From a virus, in IMG/VR virus record IMGVR_UViG_3300020123_000589, positions 1-64,000 of that record: DNA of 64,000 nucleotides. The stretch is one strand, 5' to 3'. Both the position numbers and the translations under genes were made by a program. Below the pieces are notes generated by a model. The model worked only from the letters and a program-made list of their open reading frames with translations, did no database searches and was not told the DNA's origin. Position 1 is the first letter of the stretch, and every line of letters begins with the position of its first letter. Positions 7,642 through 15,016 of the stretch are shown here, piece after piece.

Positions 7642-7878
7642 ATGTCTTATCCGATATCTAGATGTCGCTTTCCAAATGACGTGCTTAAAATTATTTCCTT
7701 GGCAAGTAGCCACGGAATAGCAGCTTCTGTAATTGAAGCAGAAAAAGCATGGGAAGAGGCTTCAGATGATGCTTGCGCTGGATGGCTTGGTGTAAATGCT
7801 TTTAGCGATGAAGAGATTTGGGATAGGTTGCCCAGTTGGTTTAAAGGCGAAGAAGAGGATGATGATACAAATGATTAA
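7642..7878 (+). CDS. Hypothetical acidic protein
   Basis: 78 residues from ATG 7642, which lies 10 nt after AAGGAG; the in-frame ATG at 7633 is too close to that site. Rich in Trp and acidic residues, ending EEEDDDTND. Helical and unrecognised. Confidence 0.6.
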   Translation: MSYPISRCRFPNDVLKIISLASSHGIAASVIEAEKAWEEASDDACAGWLGVNAFSDEEIWDRLPSWFKGEEEDDDTND

Positions 7879-7984
7879 ATGTGTCATAGATGACGGAGCA
7901 AAACTCAAAATATACATTGTTGGTCTTTTTCTTGGATTCTTGTGTGGACTTGAATTTGGATATGCCATCTGGGGGATAAGATGA
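7862..7984 (+). CDS. Small membrane protein, 40 aa
   Basis: One hydrophobic helix (IYIVGLFLGFLCGLEFGYAI) after a short polar start. The ATG at 7862 overlaps the acidic-protein gene; ATG 7859 or 7871 are alternatives. Its TGA overlaps a 24-codon reading frame at 7981-8055 that I do not call. Confidence 0.45.
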   Translation: MIQMIKCVIDDGAKLKIYIVGLFLGFLCGLEFGYAIWGIR

Positions 7985-8002
7985 AACGAGAAATGAACAT
8001 CC

Positions 8003-8031
8003 TTGACAAATTCGCTTACTGGGTATATAAT
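8003..8031 (+). promoter_or_regulatory. Sigma70-type promoter, possibly leaderless
   Basis: TTGACA (8003-8008), 17 bp, TATAAT (8026-8031). Transcription should begin near 8038, two bases before the GTG of the following gene. Confidence 0.75.
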
Positions 8032-8039
8032 TTTATTAT

Positions 8040-8243
8040 GTGGGCGACAAGGTGAGTAGAGCGAGTTGTCTCTGTCCAAAGTGTTCAGATGAACAGTTTG
8101 ATCCATCTGAATGTATGTTTTGTGCTAGGAAAATAAAGGGTAAAGGGAATTTGAGAAGCACAAGCGGAGCTAGAATGTGTGTTGGATGTTTGAAAGAAGC
8201 TATGAAATTACTGGCAGAAATAATCGAGAAAGAGGCTAGTTAA
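8040..8243 (+). CDS. Multi-cysteine zinc-ribbon protein
   Basis: 67 residues from GTG 8040 (GTG 8052 also possible). Eight cysteines arranged CLCPKC, CMFC, MCVGC, suggesting two zinc sites as in treble-clef/ClpX-type ribbons (CMFCARK...MCVGCLKEA resembles the ClpX N-terminal zinc domain). If so it could be an adaptor mimic, but that is speculative. The promoter places the mRNA start almost on the start codon. Confidence 0.6.
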   Translation: MGDKVSRASCLCPKCSDEQFDPSECMFCARKIKGKGNLRSTSGARMCVGCLKEAMKLLAEIIEKEAS

Positions 8244-8245
8244 AA

Positions 8246-8554
8246 ATGTTATTCACTTTTTTGTTTCATGATGGAAGTGAGATTGTATTTCGCGCTTCCG
8301 ATGTAAAACATTTTACAGGTCACGCAGCGATTACAGATGCTACAATCGTAAAGAATACAAAGAATGGAGTTCCAGTTGGAAAGCATTTTGATAGATTTAA
8401 TATTGCATTGAATTCAGATCTTTTTGGAATGTATCCAGAAGAGGAAGCAAAAGAGTTTGTTGCTAATTGTACTGGTTTTTGTCATATCCATCATTTGACA
8501 CTTACATATTCTGGTAAGTGCCCTACGTGTGCCGAAGGAGAAATACCATTCTAA
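8246..8554 (+). CDS. Hypothetical protein with C-terminal zinc site
   Basis: 102 residues. A beta-rich N-terminus is followed by NCTGFCHIHHLTL and KCPTCAEGE, a His/Cys cluster probably binding zinc. No family recognised. Its stop overlaps the next ATG. Confidence 0.6.
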   Translation: MLFTFLFHDGSEIVFRASDVKHFTGHAAITDATIVKNTKNGVPVGKHFDRFNIALNSDLFGMYPEEEAKEFVANCTGFCHIHHLTLTYSGKCPTCAEGEIPF

Positions 8555-8907
8555 TGTCAAATAAACTCTATCGTTGTGTTCGCCAAGGACATGTAGCTAA
8601 GCTCTTCGTAGATAATACAGAGTTATTATTGGATGTGGCTAATCAATTACACCCTTCTGATGCTACATGCGAATTTGGTTATTTTGGGAGTGGACCTTCA
8701 CAGACGGCACTGGCCATTCTCTTTGATGCGACTGGAGATAGAGAAAATTCATTAAAGTACTACCACGATTTTAAATTTGAATTCATCGCTCCTGCTCCTT
8801 ACGATCTTGGGTTCACAATTTTAGAAGAGCAGGTAAAATCATGGCTTAAAAACCGTATCGAAGCTAACAACAATAGTGGGCCAAGTGGGTGGGGTTGGGG
8901 AATTTAA
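8554..8907 (+). CDS. DUF6166-like protein
   Basis: 117 residues. The centre GSGPSQTALAILFDATGD followed by YHDFKFEFIAPAP and a C-terminal VKSWL matches the pattern I know as DUF6166 in phages and plasmids; function unknown. Glycine/tryptophan-rich end (GPSGWGWGI). Confidence 0.6.
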   Translation: MSNKLYRCVRQGHVAKLFVDNTELLLDVANQLHPSDATCEFGYFGSGPSQTALAILFDATGDRENSLKYYHDFKFEFIAPAPYDLGFTILEEQVKSWLKNRIEANNNSGPSGWGWGI

Positions 8908-8929
8908 ATGAGAATTGGAGGTTGTTTTC

Positions 8930-9073
8930 ATGCGTAAATTGGAAGCAGTATTTGCTGTTGCACTCGGAGTAGCGTTGGTTGCCGTTCTTATCTGGGGTAT
9001 TGCAAAAGCTACCAAAGATTTGGCTAATACCATTGCGATGGGTATTGGTAACATTTCTACTCCTGTTGAATAA
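8930..9073 (+). CDS. Small membrane protein, 47 aa
   Basis: Single transmembrane helix (VFAVALGVALVAVLIWGIA) after a short basic start. GGAGG is 8 nt before ATG 8930; a ten-codon frame starting at 8908 overlaps it and may couple translation. Confidence 0.6.
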   Translation: MRKLEAVFAVALGVALVAVLIWGIAKATKDLANTIAMGIGNISTPVE

Positions 9074-9085
9074 GTGGAGAATTTT

Positions 9086-9244
9086 ATGATCCCTTGCGTG
9101 ATGTGTAATAAAGAGTTTGAGAAAAATCAGCTTGACTTTCTTGGCCGCTGCGACGATTGTTTTAAGCTGTTCATGACAATGCCAGAAGCAGATAGGCCGA
9201 AGCTAGGTGTGCCCTTCGTACCTATTTATAATGGCGATAAATAA
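9086..9244 (+). CDS. Small zinc-ribbon protein, 52 aa
   Basis: CVMCNKEF and CDDCFKLF form a compact four-Cys zinc ribbon, followed by a proline-rich tail. Good AGTGGAG upstream. Unknown role. Confidence 0.6.
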   Translation: MIPCVMCNKEFEKNQLDFLGRCDDCFKLFMTMPEADRPKLGVPFVPIYNGDK

Positions 9245-9315
9245 TGATGACTGAGTTAACTAGGTTGTTGTGGTCTTTATTTGCTGTCGGTATACTATGG
9301 ATTTTGTGGCGATAA
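9244..9315 (+). CDS. Possible 23-aa membrane peptide
   Basis: ATG overlaps the previous stop. Nearly all of it is one hydrophobic helix (LLWSLFAVGILWILW). Too short to be certain, but position and composition match the other tiny membrane genes here. Confidence 0.3.
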   Translation: MMTELTRLLWSLFAVGILWILWR

Positions 9316-9322
9316 ATATCTC

Positions 9323-9351
9323 TTGACAAAGGGACAAATAGCTGCTACACT
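9323..9351 (+). promoter_or_regulatory. Sigma70-type promoter for structured RNA
   Basis: TTGACA (9323-9328), 17 bp, TACACT (9346-9351). Predicted RNA start near 9358, about 230 nt before the next start codon. Confidence 0.8.
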
Positions 9352-9357
9352 AAGTTT

Positions 9358-9580
9358 ATAAGAAGTTCCTTGATAGCGGGAAGATAACCACAAAGACGTT
9401 AATCAGTCAGGTGTGGAAAGCAAGGTAGGAAAGTGTCCCCTTCTTCTAAGGGCTACCGAGAAAGTATACGAGAGCAGAGGATGTTGCTAGGAGTGATTAC
9501 TTACCAATACCCTCTCTCGCTACCAAGGAATAGATTTGAAGGAGGCCACGGTTGGTCTTAAACCCTAAACGATCCTTCAC
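9358..9580 (+). ncRNA. Candidate structured non-coding RNA or leader
   Basis: No reading frame fills this 270-nt gap, but it holds nested complementary segments. CCTTG 9368 pairs CAAGG 9421 around CCACA 9388/TGTGG 9412. GGTAG 9424 pairs CTACC 9453 around CCCTT 9438/AAGGG 9448. CGAGAG 9469 pairs CTCTCG 9514, extended by AGG/CCT. GAAGGA 9538 pairs TCCTTC 9573 around GGCCA 9544/TGGTC 9553. TAGCG 9374 can also pair CGCTA 9518. It may be an independent small RNA or a long regulatory 5' leader of the 9587 gene, whose only Shine-Dalgarno-like sequence is inside the last stem. Confidence 0.65.
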
Positions 9581-9586
9581 CAATTT

Positions 9587-9928
9587 ATGAACAAACTAAT
9601 TAAAATAGCTGTGTGGGCATTGGTAATAAGCATTCTTGCTTCCAGTGTGGGATTGATAGCAAGGGCTTTTGGGGATGATTACAAAACTCTATCACATCAA
9701 TTCAACGTTGTATACGCTGATCTGCTTTCTAAGAAAATCAAAGCATTCCCAAAGAATGCTCCTGTTATTTTGTTCCTAAAGAATGGTTCTGAAGTGGTTG
9801 GAATATTTAAAGGGTATAGCGAATACGATGAAGGTATTTGGATTAAAGAAAGAGGACATTGGTTGCAATCAGTTTACGGAATCAATGAGCTGTTTGACGT
9901 TTCTATTAACGTGAAGGAACCAGTGTAG
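9587..9928 (+). CDS. Membrane-anchored hypothetical protein
   Basis: 113 residues. N-terminal transmembrane or signal segment (IAVWALVISILASSVGLIA), then a beta-rich domain containing VILFLKNGSEVVGIFKGY, which resembles an Sm/SH3-like barrel. No ordinary ribosome binding site immediately upstream; GAAGGAGG at 9538 is folded into the upstream RNA structure. Confidence 0.6.
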   Translation: MNKLIKIAVWALVISILASSVGLIARAFGDDYKTLSHQFNVVYADLLSKKIKAFPKNAPVILFLKNGSEVVGIFKGYSEYDEGIWIKERGHWLQSVYGINELFDVSINVKEPV

Positions 9929-9938
9929 AGGAATTATA

Positions 9939-10121
9939 ATGATTGTATACTTATCTATTCTTGGAAAATTATTTGTTGATGGTGTAACAATAAGTATATT
10001 TCCCCATGGACCACTTCTTTTCGATGTATACAACTTAACTGGATACCTGATGGAAGTTCTGTTTAATGGAGATCGATTGAACGTTATGTTTGCTCTGTTA
10101 CATTTTTGGGGCGTACTATGA
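9939..10121 (+). CDS. Small hydrophobic protein, 60 aa
   Basis: Hydrophobic throughout with no clear topology; GAGGAATTATA upstream gives a good start. Its stop overlaps an 11-codon frame (10118-10153), probably a spacer peptide rather than a gene. Unknown role. Confidence 0.5.
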   Translation: MIVYLSILGKLFVDGVTISIFPHGPLLFDVYNLTGYLMEVLFNGDRLNVMFALLHFWGVL

Positions 10122-10157
10122 TTACAACTGAAAATGGAATTACGTGGTATTGAATAA

Positions 10158-10364
10158 ATGAACATTGAAAACTTCTGTGAGTTTGTCAAAGGCATTCATG
10201 CCGATCCCTTCAAATTGGTTAAAAATTTAACTTTGAGAGAGTATTACGCTTTGAAGGATCACATCCAGATGTGTAATAAATGTACACAGCTTTTAGATGA
10301 TGTGAATGAAAAGTACAGAGATTACAAACCAGATCCTAATTTTAATGATGGGAGGTTTAATTAA
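10158..10364 (+). CDS. Hypothetical helical protein
   Basis: 68 residues, helical, with CNKC in the middle (MCNKCTQLLDDVNEKY). It resembles the phage proteins with a lone CxxC helix turn but I cannot assign it. Confidence 0.55.
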   Translation: MNIENFCEFVKGIHADPFKLVKNLTLREYYALKDHIQMCNKCTQLLDDVNEKYRDYKPDPNFNDGRFN

Positions 10365-10475
10365 ATGTTTTGTATAAATTTACACAATTTCTTTGCAGAT
10401 GCTGGCGAATGGTTTCTTTCTTGGCCACATCCTAAAGATTTTAAACGCAAGCCTTTTAGAGAGTGGGGCAGATAA
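10365..10475 (+). CDS. Possible 36-aa peptide
   Basis: ATG immediately after the previous stop, with GGGAGG upstream; sequence contains FADAGEWFLSWPHPKDFKRK. Short and unrecognised. Confidence 0.4.
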   Translation: MFCINLHNFFADAGEWFLSWPHPKDFKRKPFREWGR

Positions 10476-10476
10476 C

Positions 10477-10620
10477 ATGAAATGCTGGTGGATATTCTTT
10501 CATGAATGGAAAATATGGGAAGATGTTCAAATTTATGACCCGTATGAAGGATTGGAAAATAGTGGCCAAAGACGTTACTGTACAAAGTGTGGAAAGAAAC
10601 AAGTAAGAAGGGTATTTTAA
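10477..10620 (+). CDS. DUF1660-like small zinc protein
   Basis: 47 residues. MKCWWIFFHEW at the start and YCTKCGKKQVR at the end match the short Cys/His phage family usually labelled DUF1660 (a C...H and C-x2-C zinc site). ATG 10477 is chosen because the family begins MKC; a longer in-frame start would overlap the upstream gene. Confidence 0.6.
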   Translation: MKCWWIFFHEWKIWEDVQIYDPYEGLENSGQRRYCTKCGKKQVRRVF

Positions 10621-10621
10621 T

Positions 10622-10834
10622 ATGGCTGATATGCAAAAAGTGGCAAGCAGCAATATTGATGAAATAGGTTACGACAAAGTTGCTTGTGTCCTTTATGTTC
10701 GTTTCACTTCAGGCACTCTTTATAAATACTCCAACGTAGATGAAGGAGTGTTTGACCGATTTAAATTGGCTAAAAGTAAAGGAGCCTTCTTTGCAAAAGA
10801 AATCAGAGCGAGTTACAAAGCCGAAAAAGTCTAA
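10622..10834 (+). CDS. KTSC-domain protein
   Basis: 70 residues, entirely a KTSC domain: VASSNIDEIGYD, a central LYVRFTSGTLYKYSNV and AKSKGAFFAKEIRASY. KTSC domains occur alone in phages or fused to nucleic-acid enzymes such as lysyl-tRNA synthetase-like proteins and are thought to be small beta-rich binding modules. Function here unknown. Confidence 0.85.
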   Translation: MADMQKVASSNIDEIGYDKVACVLYVRFTSGTLYKYSNVDEGVFDRFKLAKSKGAFFAKEIRASYKAEKV

Positions 10835-11009
10835 GAAAGTATTTACCCCAAGTACACTTGAAGATCGCATAGAATTTTTGAGGAGTGCTATTAGAAGTGC
10901 AACCGAGAGAGATGGAGTACCCTGTATGTGTATTCTCTGCGAGGCATTACAGTTCGACTACATGGCTAAAATGGGTGAAATAAATTTAAAGACGGGAGAA
11001 CGAAAATGA
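10791..11009 (+). CDS. Hypothetical basic protein (TTG start)
   Basis: 72 residues. No ATG fits, and TTG 10791 sits 7 nt after AAAGGAG inside the KTSC gene, giving a 44-nt overlap; ATG 10740 would overlap more. The basic N-terminus (KPKKSKK) precedes a helical domain with CMCILC. Possibly nucleic-acid or metal binding. Confidence 0.5.
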   Translation: MQKKSERVTKPKKSKKVFTPSTLEDRIEFLRSAIRSATERDGVPCMCILCEALQFDYMAKMGEINLKTGERK

Positions 11010-11167
11010 TTCACTTAAAGAGATTCGGGATAGGGTTGTTATTTATTTTGTTTATTTCGTTCATGTTAGCATTTATTTTTACGTTGGCAACATTTCCACG
11101 AGTAGCTCTTGGTTCGCTAATTGTATGTTTAGCTTATTTTATTGGTGCATTTATATCATCGGAGTAA
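11006..11167 (+). CDS. Small two-helix membrane protein, 53 aa
   Basis: Two transmembrane segments separated by PRVALGS. ATG overlaps the previous TGA (ATGA). Placed just before the RNA ligase, three nucleotides away. Unknown role. Confidence 0.6.
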   Translation: MIHLKRFGIGLLFILFISFMLAFIFTLATFPRVALGSLIVCLAYFIGAFISSE

Positions 11168-11170
11168 GTA

Positions 11171-12298
11171 GTGCAAGTAAATCCTCAGAATTATTTGGCT
11201 GAGCACAATCTTTGGGATATTGATAATTTAAAAGCTCACGCCGAACAGAATAATGTTCAAGTGATTGAGTCTAAAGATTATCCGTTTCTTGTTATGTTGC
11301 ATTATAAAAATGATTGTGTTTGGGATAATAACTGGAGCCCTTTTGCGCGTATGTGTCGGGGACTTATTTTAGATATGCACGATCAAAGGGTCCTAGCCTA
11401 TCCCTATGATAAGTTTTTCAATATGTCCCAAGTTCCCGAAACTAGCTACGATGTTTTAAAAGATAAGAAAGAGTTCGAAATCTCTGAAAAACTTGACGGC
11501 TCAATGATTTTGGTGTTCCAAGATCCTTCTACTGGAGAGTATGTAGCCACCACTAAAGGGTCCTTTGGAAGTGAACATGGCAAATTCGCTACGTCAATAT
11601 TACCAAATTCTATTAAACAAACTAAATGGGTTGAAGAGTATACATTAATGTTTGAGTTGATTTCTAGAGAGTTTCGTATAGTAATCGACTACAAAGCAAA
11701 AGGATACGCAGAAGGGCTTTATTTAATTGGCGCAAGAGAACGCAAAACAAATAGGTTGCTTACCTACTCTGAGGTGGCCGAATTAGCTGCCTCGCTTTCG
11801 ATTCCAGCCCCGAAGAGTTACTCCTTTGACTCCTTGGACCAGTTGGTGGAAAAGACGAAGGATTTGCCTATGTCCGAAGAGGGCTTTGTTTTACGTTATC
11901 CCGATGGGTTAATGGTTAAAGTGAAGGGTGCCGCTTATTTAAAAGCGCACAAGTTTATAAGCTGTTTGTCTGATAAAAATATCCTTGAAGCGGTAAGTGA
12001 AGGCGTAGAAGGTCCTTTCATAGAAATTTGTCCAGACGAGTTTCAAGCTGACGTGATAGAGAAAATTGCTTATTTTAAAAGCCGTAAGGTTGATCTTTTG
12101 AATCAGTGTTATAAATACTTTGCTGAGGCACCTAAAGAAGAGGGACGTAAAGTTTTTGCTCTTTGGGTCCAAGCCAATGTGACACAGAGCTTGAAGGGCT
12201 GCTTATTTCAATTGATGGATTGCAAGATGTTGAAAGATAAAGACTTGTATGATATAATTAGTAAGACAGAGAAACCGAGTGTGAAAACCAGGATATGA
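11171..12298 (+). CDS. T4 Rnl1-type RNA ligase
   Basis: 375 residues, close to the 374 of T4 Rnl1. Motif I EKLDGSM puts the adenylated Lys at about 107. The preceding ARMCRGLILD is the conserved N-terminal family motif, EEGFVLRYPDG is motif IV and MVKVKGAAYLKAH is motif V. Rnl1 joins 3'-OH and 5'-phosphate RNA ends and in T4 reseals tRNA anticodon loops cut by host nucleases. GTG start at 11171. The HD-kinase at 19483 could supply matching ends; the cREC gene at 13864 points to the same process. Confidence 0.9.
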   Translation: MQVNPQNYLAEHNLWDIDNLKAHAEQNNVQVIESKDYPFLVMLHYKNDCVWDNNWSPFARMCRGLILDMHDQRVLAYPYDKFFNMSQVPETSYDVLKDKKEFEISEKLDGSMILVFQDPSTGEYVATTKGSFGSEHGKFATSILPNSIKQTKWVEEYTLMFELISREFRIVIDYKAKGYAEGLYLIGARERKTNRLLTYSEVAELAASLSIPAPKSYSFDSLDQLVEKTKDLPMSEEGFVLRYPDGLMVKVKGAAYLKAHKFISCLSDKNILEAVSEGVEGPFIEICPDEFQADVIEKIAYFKSRKVDLLNQCYKYFAEAPKEEGRKVFALWVQANVTQSLKGCLFQLMDCKMLKDKDLYDIISKTEKPSVKTRI

Positions 12299-12693
12299 TT
12301 AAACAATTTGCAATTGCGGTAGCTTTGGTACAACTAAGTGTGCAAGCATTTGCTATTTGTATTTATAATGCTGACTATAAATTGGTATGCACACATGAAG
12401 CTAGTGTTGTATTACCAGCGAAGGATGCACGAAACATTTTAATGAATCACATGTATCAACAACATGTAGAAGCTATTGATTGGTGGCTTAAGGAAATTAA
12501 TAGTAGAATAGAAAAGGAATCACGACACTTAAATGCATCTACTCGTATAAATGTAACGGCAGCGAGTGGAGAAGTGCAAGAATATTTAGCCTTGACATAT
12601 GAGGACGAAGGATATCATTCTGAATTAACACCAGGATGGGATATGAAAAAGAAGATGCCTGATGGAAGGACATATTTGAGTTTATCGTGGTAA
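12295..12693 (+). CDS. Exported hypothetical protein
   Basis: 132 residues. Signal peptide MIKQFAIAVALVQLSVQAFA with probable cleavage after AFA; the mature protein has two Cys near its start that could form a disulfide. Likely periplasmic. It starts within the ligase stop (ATGA). Confidence 0.65.
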   Translation: MIKQFAIAVALVQLSVQAFAICIYNADYKLVCTHEASVVLPAKDARNILMNHMYQQHVEAIDWWLKEINSRIEKESRHLNASTRINVTAASGEVQEYLALTYEDEGYHSELTPGWDMKKKMPDGRTYLSLSW

Positions 12694-12700
12694 TTAAAAT

Positions 12701-12829
12701 ATGAAGCCTGATGAAATTATGTTGTTGGCAATAGCCGGAGTACTTATTGGAATATTGTGCAACTTTCCAGTTCTAGCTTTCTCGTGCGTTGTTCTAGCTG
12801 GTATTTCCTTTTGGATTGGTATTCAATGA
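12701..12829 (+). CDS. Small membrane protein, 42 aa
   Basis: Two hydrophobic segments in 42 residues (IMLLAIAGVLIGILC and FSCVVLAGISFWIGI). Its stop overlaps the next ATG. Unknown. Confidence 0.5.
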   Translation: MKPDEIMLLAIAGVLIGILCNFPVLAFSCVVLAGISFWIGIQ

Positions 12830-13314
12830 CATCTGCATGGGGACAGTTCAGGGATTTTATTAATTCCAAAGAAATTGGATATACCTTCAATCGTCAAAAA
12901 TTATTTGAGAGTCTTTCTAGAATTAACCCATCTACTATAGATGCGTATCGTTCTCTCATTCAACAAGCTAAGTTTATTGTGAGAGTCGGTCGTGGACAGT
13001 ATAAACTTATTTCGCATTTGCCAGAAGGATTGACAATGGGTTCTCTCTTTGCGTTACTGTGTGGAGACAATCTTACGTATGTTGAATCGCTGCAAAATCA
13101 AAAAGATTTTAAAATACTTAAAGATCAATTTATAAAAGAACGTAAGGTAGTACTTTCACAATTGATAGAAGATGCTCAAAAGCATGTCGAGTATGCACAA
13201 ACGATTGAGTTTCCAGCTCTTGGATTAAAGAAACAGATACGAACCTGGAAACGGGAACTGGAGAAAACTCCCAATCCAACCAAAGCATGGCTACAAAAGA
13301 AGAACAGTAAATGA
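12826..13314 (+). CDS. Winged-helix-like protein with internal DNL motif
   Basis: 162 residues from ATG 12826. Residues about 15-65 resemble a winged helix (a three-helix start, then FIVRVGRGQYKLISHLP as the wing). GDNLTYVESLQNQKDFK at about 84-100 matches the DNL tail but continues into a basic coiled region. This is the only DNL protein with a clear DNA-binding-like domain. Confidence 0.55.
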   Translation: MTSAWGQFRDFINSKEIGYTFNRQKLFESLSRINPSTIDAYRSLIQQAKFIVRVGRGQYKLISHLPEGLTMGSLFALLCGDNLTYVESLQNQKDFKILKDQFIKERKVVLSQLIEDAQKHVEYAQTIEFPALGLKKQIRTWKRELEKTPNPTKAWLQKKNSK

Positions 13315-13595
13315 AAAGAATTCATAAAATAGATTTTGCTGAAGAATTATTTAACAGGCCAGATGAACGTAAGCCACCGTTAAAAGATGGTATTTTTTAT
13401 TTGAAAGCGACTTTTATTTGTCCAGAATGTGAATACAAAGAAGATGTTCTTATTAATAAAGACAAAGAAGTTTATCATGAATGCAATCAGGGTAATTTTA
13501 GAGCTGTAGTTCCAGAACTTAAAATACCAACATCATCACAGCCAGTTGTAAACGTAAAGGCAATCGAGGCACCGAGAAAAAGGAGAATCAAATGA
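13311..13595 (+). CDS. Zinc-ribbon protein
   Basis: 94 residues. CPECEYKED...YHEC offers three Cys and a His for zinc; the tail EAPRKRRIK is basic. Overlaps both neighbours by 4 nt. Confidence 0.6.
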   Translation: MKRIHKIDFAEELFNRPDERKPPLKDGIFYLKATFICPECEYKEDVLINKDKEVYHECNQGNFRAVVPELKIPTSSQPVVNVKAIEAPRKRRIK

Positions 13596-13708
13596 ATAAT
13601 TTGTTACTAGCTTCAGACGTGTTTCTTTTAATGGTGGTCCTATTCTTACTTCGTCGTGATTTTCAAGTGAGATTGGCACGTAAGCATCATAAACGATTGC
13701 CGAGGTAA
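13592..13708 (+). CDS. Small membrane protein, 38 aa
   Basis: Hydrophobic helix (LLLASDVFLLMVVLFLL) with a basic cytoplasmic end (RRDFQVRLARKHHKRLPR). AAAAGGAG upstream. Unknown. Confidence 0.5.
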   Translation: MNNLLLASDVFLLMVVLFLLRRDFQVRLARKHHKRLPR

Positions 13709-13712
13709 TAGA

Positions 13713-13862
13713 ATGTCTACAAAGATACAAAAGAAAAACTATAAAATTATTATTGGTACTTCTTTCATCCTATTAGGTTTATTAGGTGATTGGCGATTAT
13801 TTTTAAGCACCTTACCAATTGGGTTATTATGGTTTCTTCTCGGTCTGACAATAAGTAAATAA
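13713..13862 (+). CDS. Small membrane protein, 49 aa
   Basis: Basic start then two hydrophobic segments (IIIGTSFILLGLLGDW and LPIGLLWFLLGLTI). Follows the preceding membrane gene directly; the two may act together. Confidence 0.5.
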   Translation: MSTKIQKKNYKIIIGTSFILLGLLGDWRLFLSTLPIGLLWFLLGLTISK

Positions 13863-13863
13863 A

Positions 13864-14289
13864 ATGTTAAAACTATTTGTTGATGATTATCGACCCGCTC
13901 CAGAAGGTTGGCATTTAGCTAAGACAATTACGGAAGCGGTTCGTATTTTGTCTGGGCCTGTCTATGCCGATGTTGTGAGCCTCGATCACGATATCATTTA
14001 CCGTGAGGGGAAGCATTCTTTCTCTGAAGAAACTTTTGCTACTGTGGCTCGTTATATTGCATTGATGTCAAAAGAAAGATTGCCTAAGATCGTATACATC
14101 CATACTGCGAATCCAACAGGTGCGAGGGACATTGAAGAAATCTTAGATGGAATTGTACCTACAGAAAGAGTTGGAGATTCTGTTAATTTTGATTTAACAG
14201 CTCCTTCAACATACAAAGAAGATTTAATTAAAGCAGAACAAGAACGGGAAAAGAATGCCCAAGAACATAAATTCGAAGGAGAATTCTAA
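13864..14289 (+). CDS. cREC-like receiver-fold protein
   Basis: 141 residues. LFVDDYRPAPEGW, VSLDHDI and VYIHTANPTGARDIE match the family known as the cyclic-phosphate processing receiver (cREC), a receiver-like fold with a conserved Asp pair and SLDHD. It was proposed from genomic context to act on 2',3'-cyclic phosphate ends in RNA repair. Its presence with an Rnl1 ligase and an HD-kinase in the same early region supports that. The acidic/basic helical tail is additional. Confidence 0.7.
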   Translation: MLKLFVDDYRPAPEGWHLAKTITEAVRILSGPVYADVVSLDHDIIYREGKHSFSEETFATVARYIALMSKERLPKIVYIHTANPTGARDIEEILDGIVPTERVGDSVNFDLTAPSTYKEDLIKAEQEREKNAQEHKFEGEF

Positions 14290-14441
14290 TGGCTAAAAAT
14301 AAACCAACTAAACCAAAAAATATTTGGCAATATTCTAACTGGCTTTGTAAATCTGGAAGGATTACCCAAGAAGAATACGCAACCCTTTGCCAATTTGCGG
14401 ATAAATTGGAACAAGATACATTTGATCTTTGCTTAGAATAA
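14289..14441 (+). CDS. Hypothetical 50-aa protein
   Basis: TAATG overlap with the cREC gene. Basic start (MAKNKPTKPKN) then NIWQYSNWLCKSGRITQEEYATLC, a helical hairpin. Unknown. Confidence 0.5.
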   Translation: MAKNKPTKPKNIWQYSNWLCKSGRITQEEYATLCQFADKLEQDTFDLCLE

Positions 14442-14445
14442 AAGT

Positions 14446-14568
14446 ATGCATTGGCCTCGGCACTGCTTTACTTGTAAAGTGTGGAGAAACAAAACAATTC
14501 GTGGATGGTGGTGCTTTTATTTTCACAAGACATCTTGTATAGTTTTAGGATGTTGTGCGGAGAAATAG
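14446..14568 (+). CDS. Cys/Trp-rich 40-aa peptide
   Basis: Starts MHWPRHCFTCKVWRN and ends VLGCCAEK; five Cys and several His could bind zinc, similar in style to the DUF1660-like protein at 10477. Its stop lies just before the next ATG. Confidence 0.4.
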   Translation: MHWPRHCFTCKVWRNKTIRGWWCFYFHKTSCIVLGCCAEK

Positions 14569-14569
14569 T

Positions 14570-14740
14570 ATGAAGAATAAAATTGGTTGGCCCGAAGCAT
14601 TGAAAGCGGTTGTTTATTATCTGGTAATAGGTTGGGTTCTTTCTTCCATAGCGTCTTGTACGGCCAGAGCTATTGAAGCAGGAAAACAGATTGGACAACC
14701 ACGACATATACATGCAGTAGGAGAAAAATATGAACGATGA
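14570..14740 (+). CDS. Small membrane protein, 56 aa
   Basis: One hydrophobic segment (AVVYYLVIGWVLSSIASC) then a polar tail. GCGGAGAAAT supports ATG 14570 over the upstream in-frame GTG. A lipobox-like SIASC is present but the N-terminus is not typical of a signal peptide. Confidence 0.5.
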   Translation: MKNKIGWPEALKAVVYYLVIGWVLSSIASCTARAIEAGKQIGQPRHIHAVGEKYER

Positions 14741-15014
14741 CAACATTGTACCTAAAAGACTTTATAATATAAAATTATTGAATGAGGATTTACAAAAGCA
14801 AAATAACGATTTCTTTACCGCAGAGAATGTAAAGATTTCTCCCGCAGGTGTATTAGAAGCCGATAGAGTTTGGCAGGATGTGGAGTTTACAACCAAAGTA
14901 TTTTATTCCGGCCCATATTTAATTACAGAGCTTGGACCTGATGAATTAGAAGAATGGTTTTCTCCAGAACAGAATCATCACCACCATCATGAGCACGAAG
15001 AGGATGAGGAATAA
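14730..15014 (+). CDS. Hypothetical protein with His/Glu-rich end
   Basis: 94 residues, unrecognised, ending in five consecutive His then EHEEDEE. The tail could bind metals. Start has GGAGAAAA upstream and overlaps the preceding gene by 11 nt. Confidence 0.6.
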   Translation: MNDDNIVPKRLYNIKLLNEDLQKQNNDFFTAENVKISPAGVLEADRVWQDVEFTTKVFYSGPYLITELGPDELEEWFSPEQNHHHHHEHEEDEE

Positions 15015-15016
15015 TT

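Noticed and set aside
7981-8055. 24-codon frame overlapping the 8003 promoter
   Set aside because: Its sequence is dictated by the promoter; no independent support.
9424-9480. GGAAAGTGTCC followed by ACGAGAGCAG resembles conserved region I and II of RNase P RNA
   Set aside because: Spacing is too short and no convincing conserved regions III-V or P4 pairing partner could be found by eye; kept only as an unassigned structured RNA.
10118-10153. 11-codon frame between 9939 and 10158 genes
   Set aside because: Too short to support; may only couple translation.
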